Assembly: GCF_024256385.1 (NCBI RefSeq)
Contig: NZ_JAMLFW010000004.1
Location: 112,430-176,429 of the forward strand
Direction of reading: 5' to 3'
DNA length: 64,000 nucleotides
Source: Anatilimnocola floriformis
GTDB taxonomy: Bacteria > Planctomycetota > Planctomycetia > Pirellulales > Pirellulaceae
The number at the start of each line of letters is the position of its first letter. Position 1 is the first letter of the stretch. A program made the position numbers and the translations under genes. Shown here piece after piece: positions 63,744 to 64,000 of this stretch. The notes beneath the pieces are model-generated. The model saw only the letters and a list, made by a program, of their open reading frames with translations, did not search any database and had not been told where the DNA came from.

Positions 63744-64000
63744 TATAACAGGTGATGCGACTTCCGAAATTTCCCGTAGAAGCCATCAGCCCAACAACTT
63801 ACGCTGAAAAACCACTGCAATATCGCGGTCCCAATATCGCACTTTATTCTACATTAATTGGGTGGCTCACAATCGCCGGGCTGCCCAACTCGCATCGCGA
63901 CGCCACCTAATCTCCGGCAACCGATAGACACACCCGCACAGACAACTTGGGTCAGTCGTAATTTGGCAGAGTAACCGTTCACGCCAGTGACGCTGTCATC
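63744..64000. repeat. Dispersed element of about 260 bases, copy B (runs to the window end)
   Basis: Starts with TATAACAGGTGATGC at 63744 and continues with CTGCAATATCGCG, CCCAATATCGCACTTTATT, TTGGGTGG, CTCCGGCAACCG, GACAACTTGGGTC and GTAACCGTTCACGCC near 63971, in the same order and nearly the same spacing as at 29437-29685. The main blocks are much more similar than the sequence between them. The window ends soon after, so the right boundary is unknown. No gene is visible in it. Confidence 0.75.

Overview
The window looks like a chromosomal segment of a planctomycete (probably Pirellulales-like; the order is inferred). The evidence is three DUF1559 pseudopilin-like genes, two Tat-exported DUF1501 proteins, a giant PSD1/DUF1549/DUF1553 protein with a cytochrome c-type CxxCH motif, many short secreted proteins and lipoproteins, moderately high GC, and a GltB/GltD-LysR arrangement beside an MlaEFD operon. 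No rRNA, tRNA, CRISPR, integrase or intact transposase was seen. The content is mostly core genome with lineage-specific secreted proteins. Intergenic DNA is unusually rich in palindromic repeats.

Layout. 0-4 kb, minus strand: a truncated exported protein, a membrane-anchored Gly-rich protein, a conserved hypothetical enzyme-like protein and tilS. 4.8-12.1 kb, plus strand: rny, ymdB, a DUF4432 mutarotase-like protein, a DUF1501 protein, rpmF, fabD and fabG. Their partners acpP and fabF lie at 60-62 kb. 12-17.5 kb: a TPR protein, a DUF1559 pseudopilin with a lipoprotein, then a minus-strand operon of ECF sigma factor, single-pass membrane protein and HtrA-like PDZ protein whose catalytic His and Asp appear to be gone. 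17.8-25.5 kb: M19 dipeptidase, esterase, FAH-family enzyme, second DUF1559, Tat metallophosphatase, EF-hand lipoprotein and a second beta-ketoacyl synthase. 25.8-29.4 kb: two overlapping M14 carboxypeptidase genes; the first has lost its zinc ligands and catalytic Glu. 29.7-36 kb: third DUF1559, DUF2721 protein, ychF with a detached 212-bp copy of its own 3' end, membrane and zinc-ribbon proteins, DUF1501. 36-41.4 kb: a Uma2 nuclease-like gene inside a PSD1-DUF1501 cluster, then pyrimidine-nucleoside phosphorylase. 41.5-46.2 kb: a Gln/Tyr/Gly/Pro-rich lipoprotein and mlaEFD. 46-55 kb: an orphan GspE/PilB-type ATPase, then LysR-gltB-gltD for ammonia assimilation. 55-59.4 kb: small proteins, a BrnT/XRE-type toxin-antitoxin pair and an FG-GAP/esterase fusion. 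59.4-64 kb: a lipoprotein gene broken by a 13-bp tandem duplication, acpP, fabF, a BON-domain protein and repeat-rich DNA.

The most notable unexplained structure is intergenic. There are at least five families of short palindromic or dispersed repeats, several as inverted pairs, one with compensatory stem changes. There is also a diverged dispersed element of about 260 bp with two copies (29.4 kb and 63.7 kb). The strongest functional oddities are the sigma/membrane-protein/pseudo-HtrA operon, the inactive/active carboxypeptidase pair, the duplicated ychF tail and the 13-bp frameshift.
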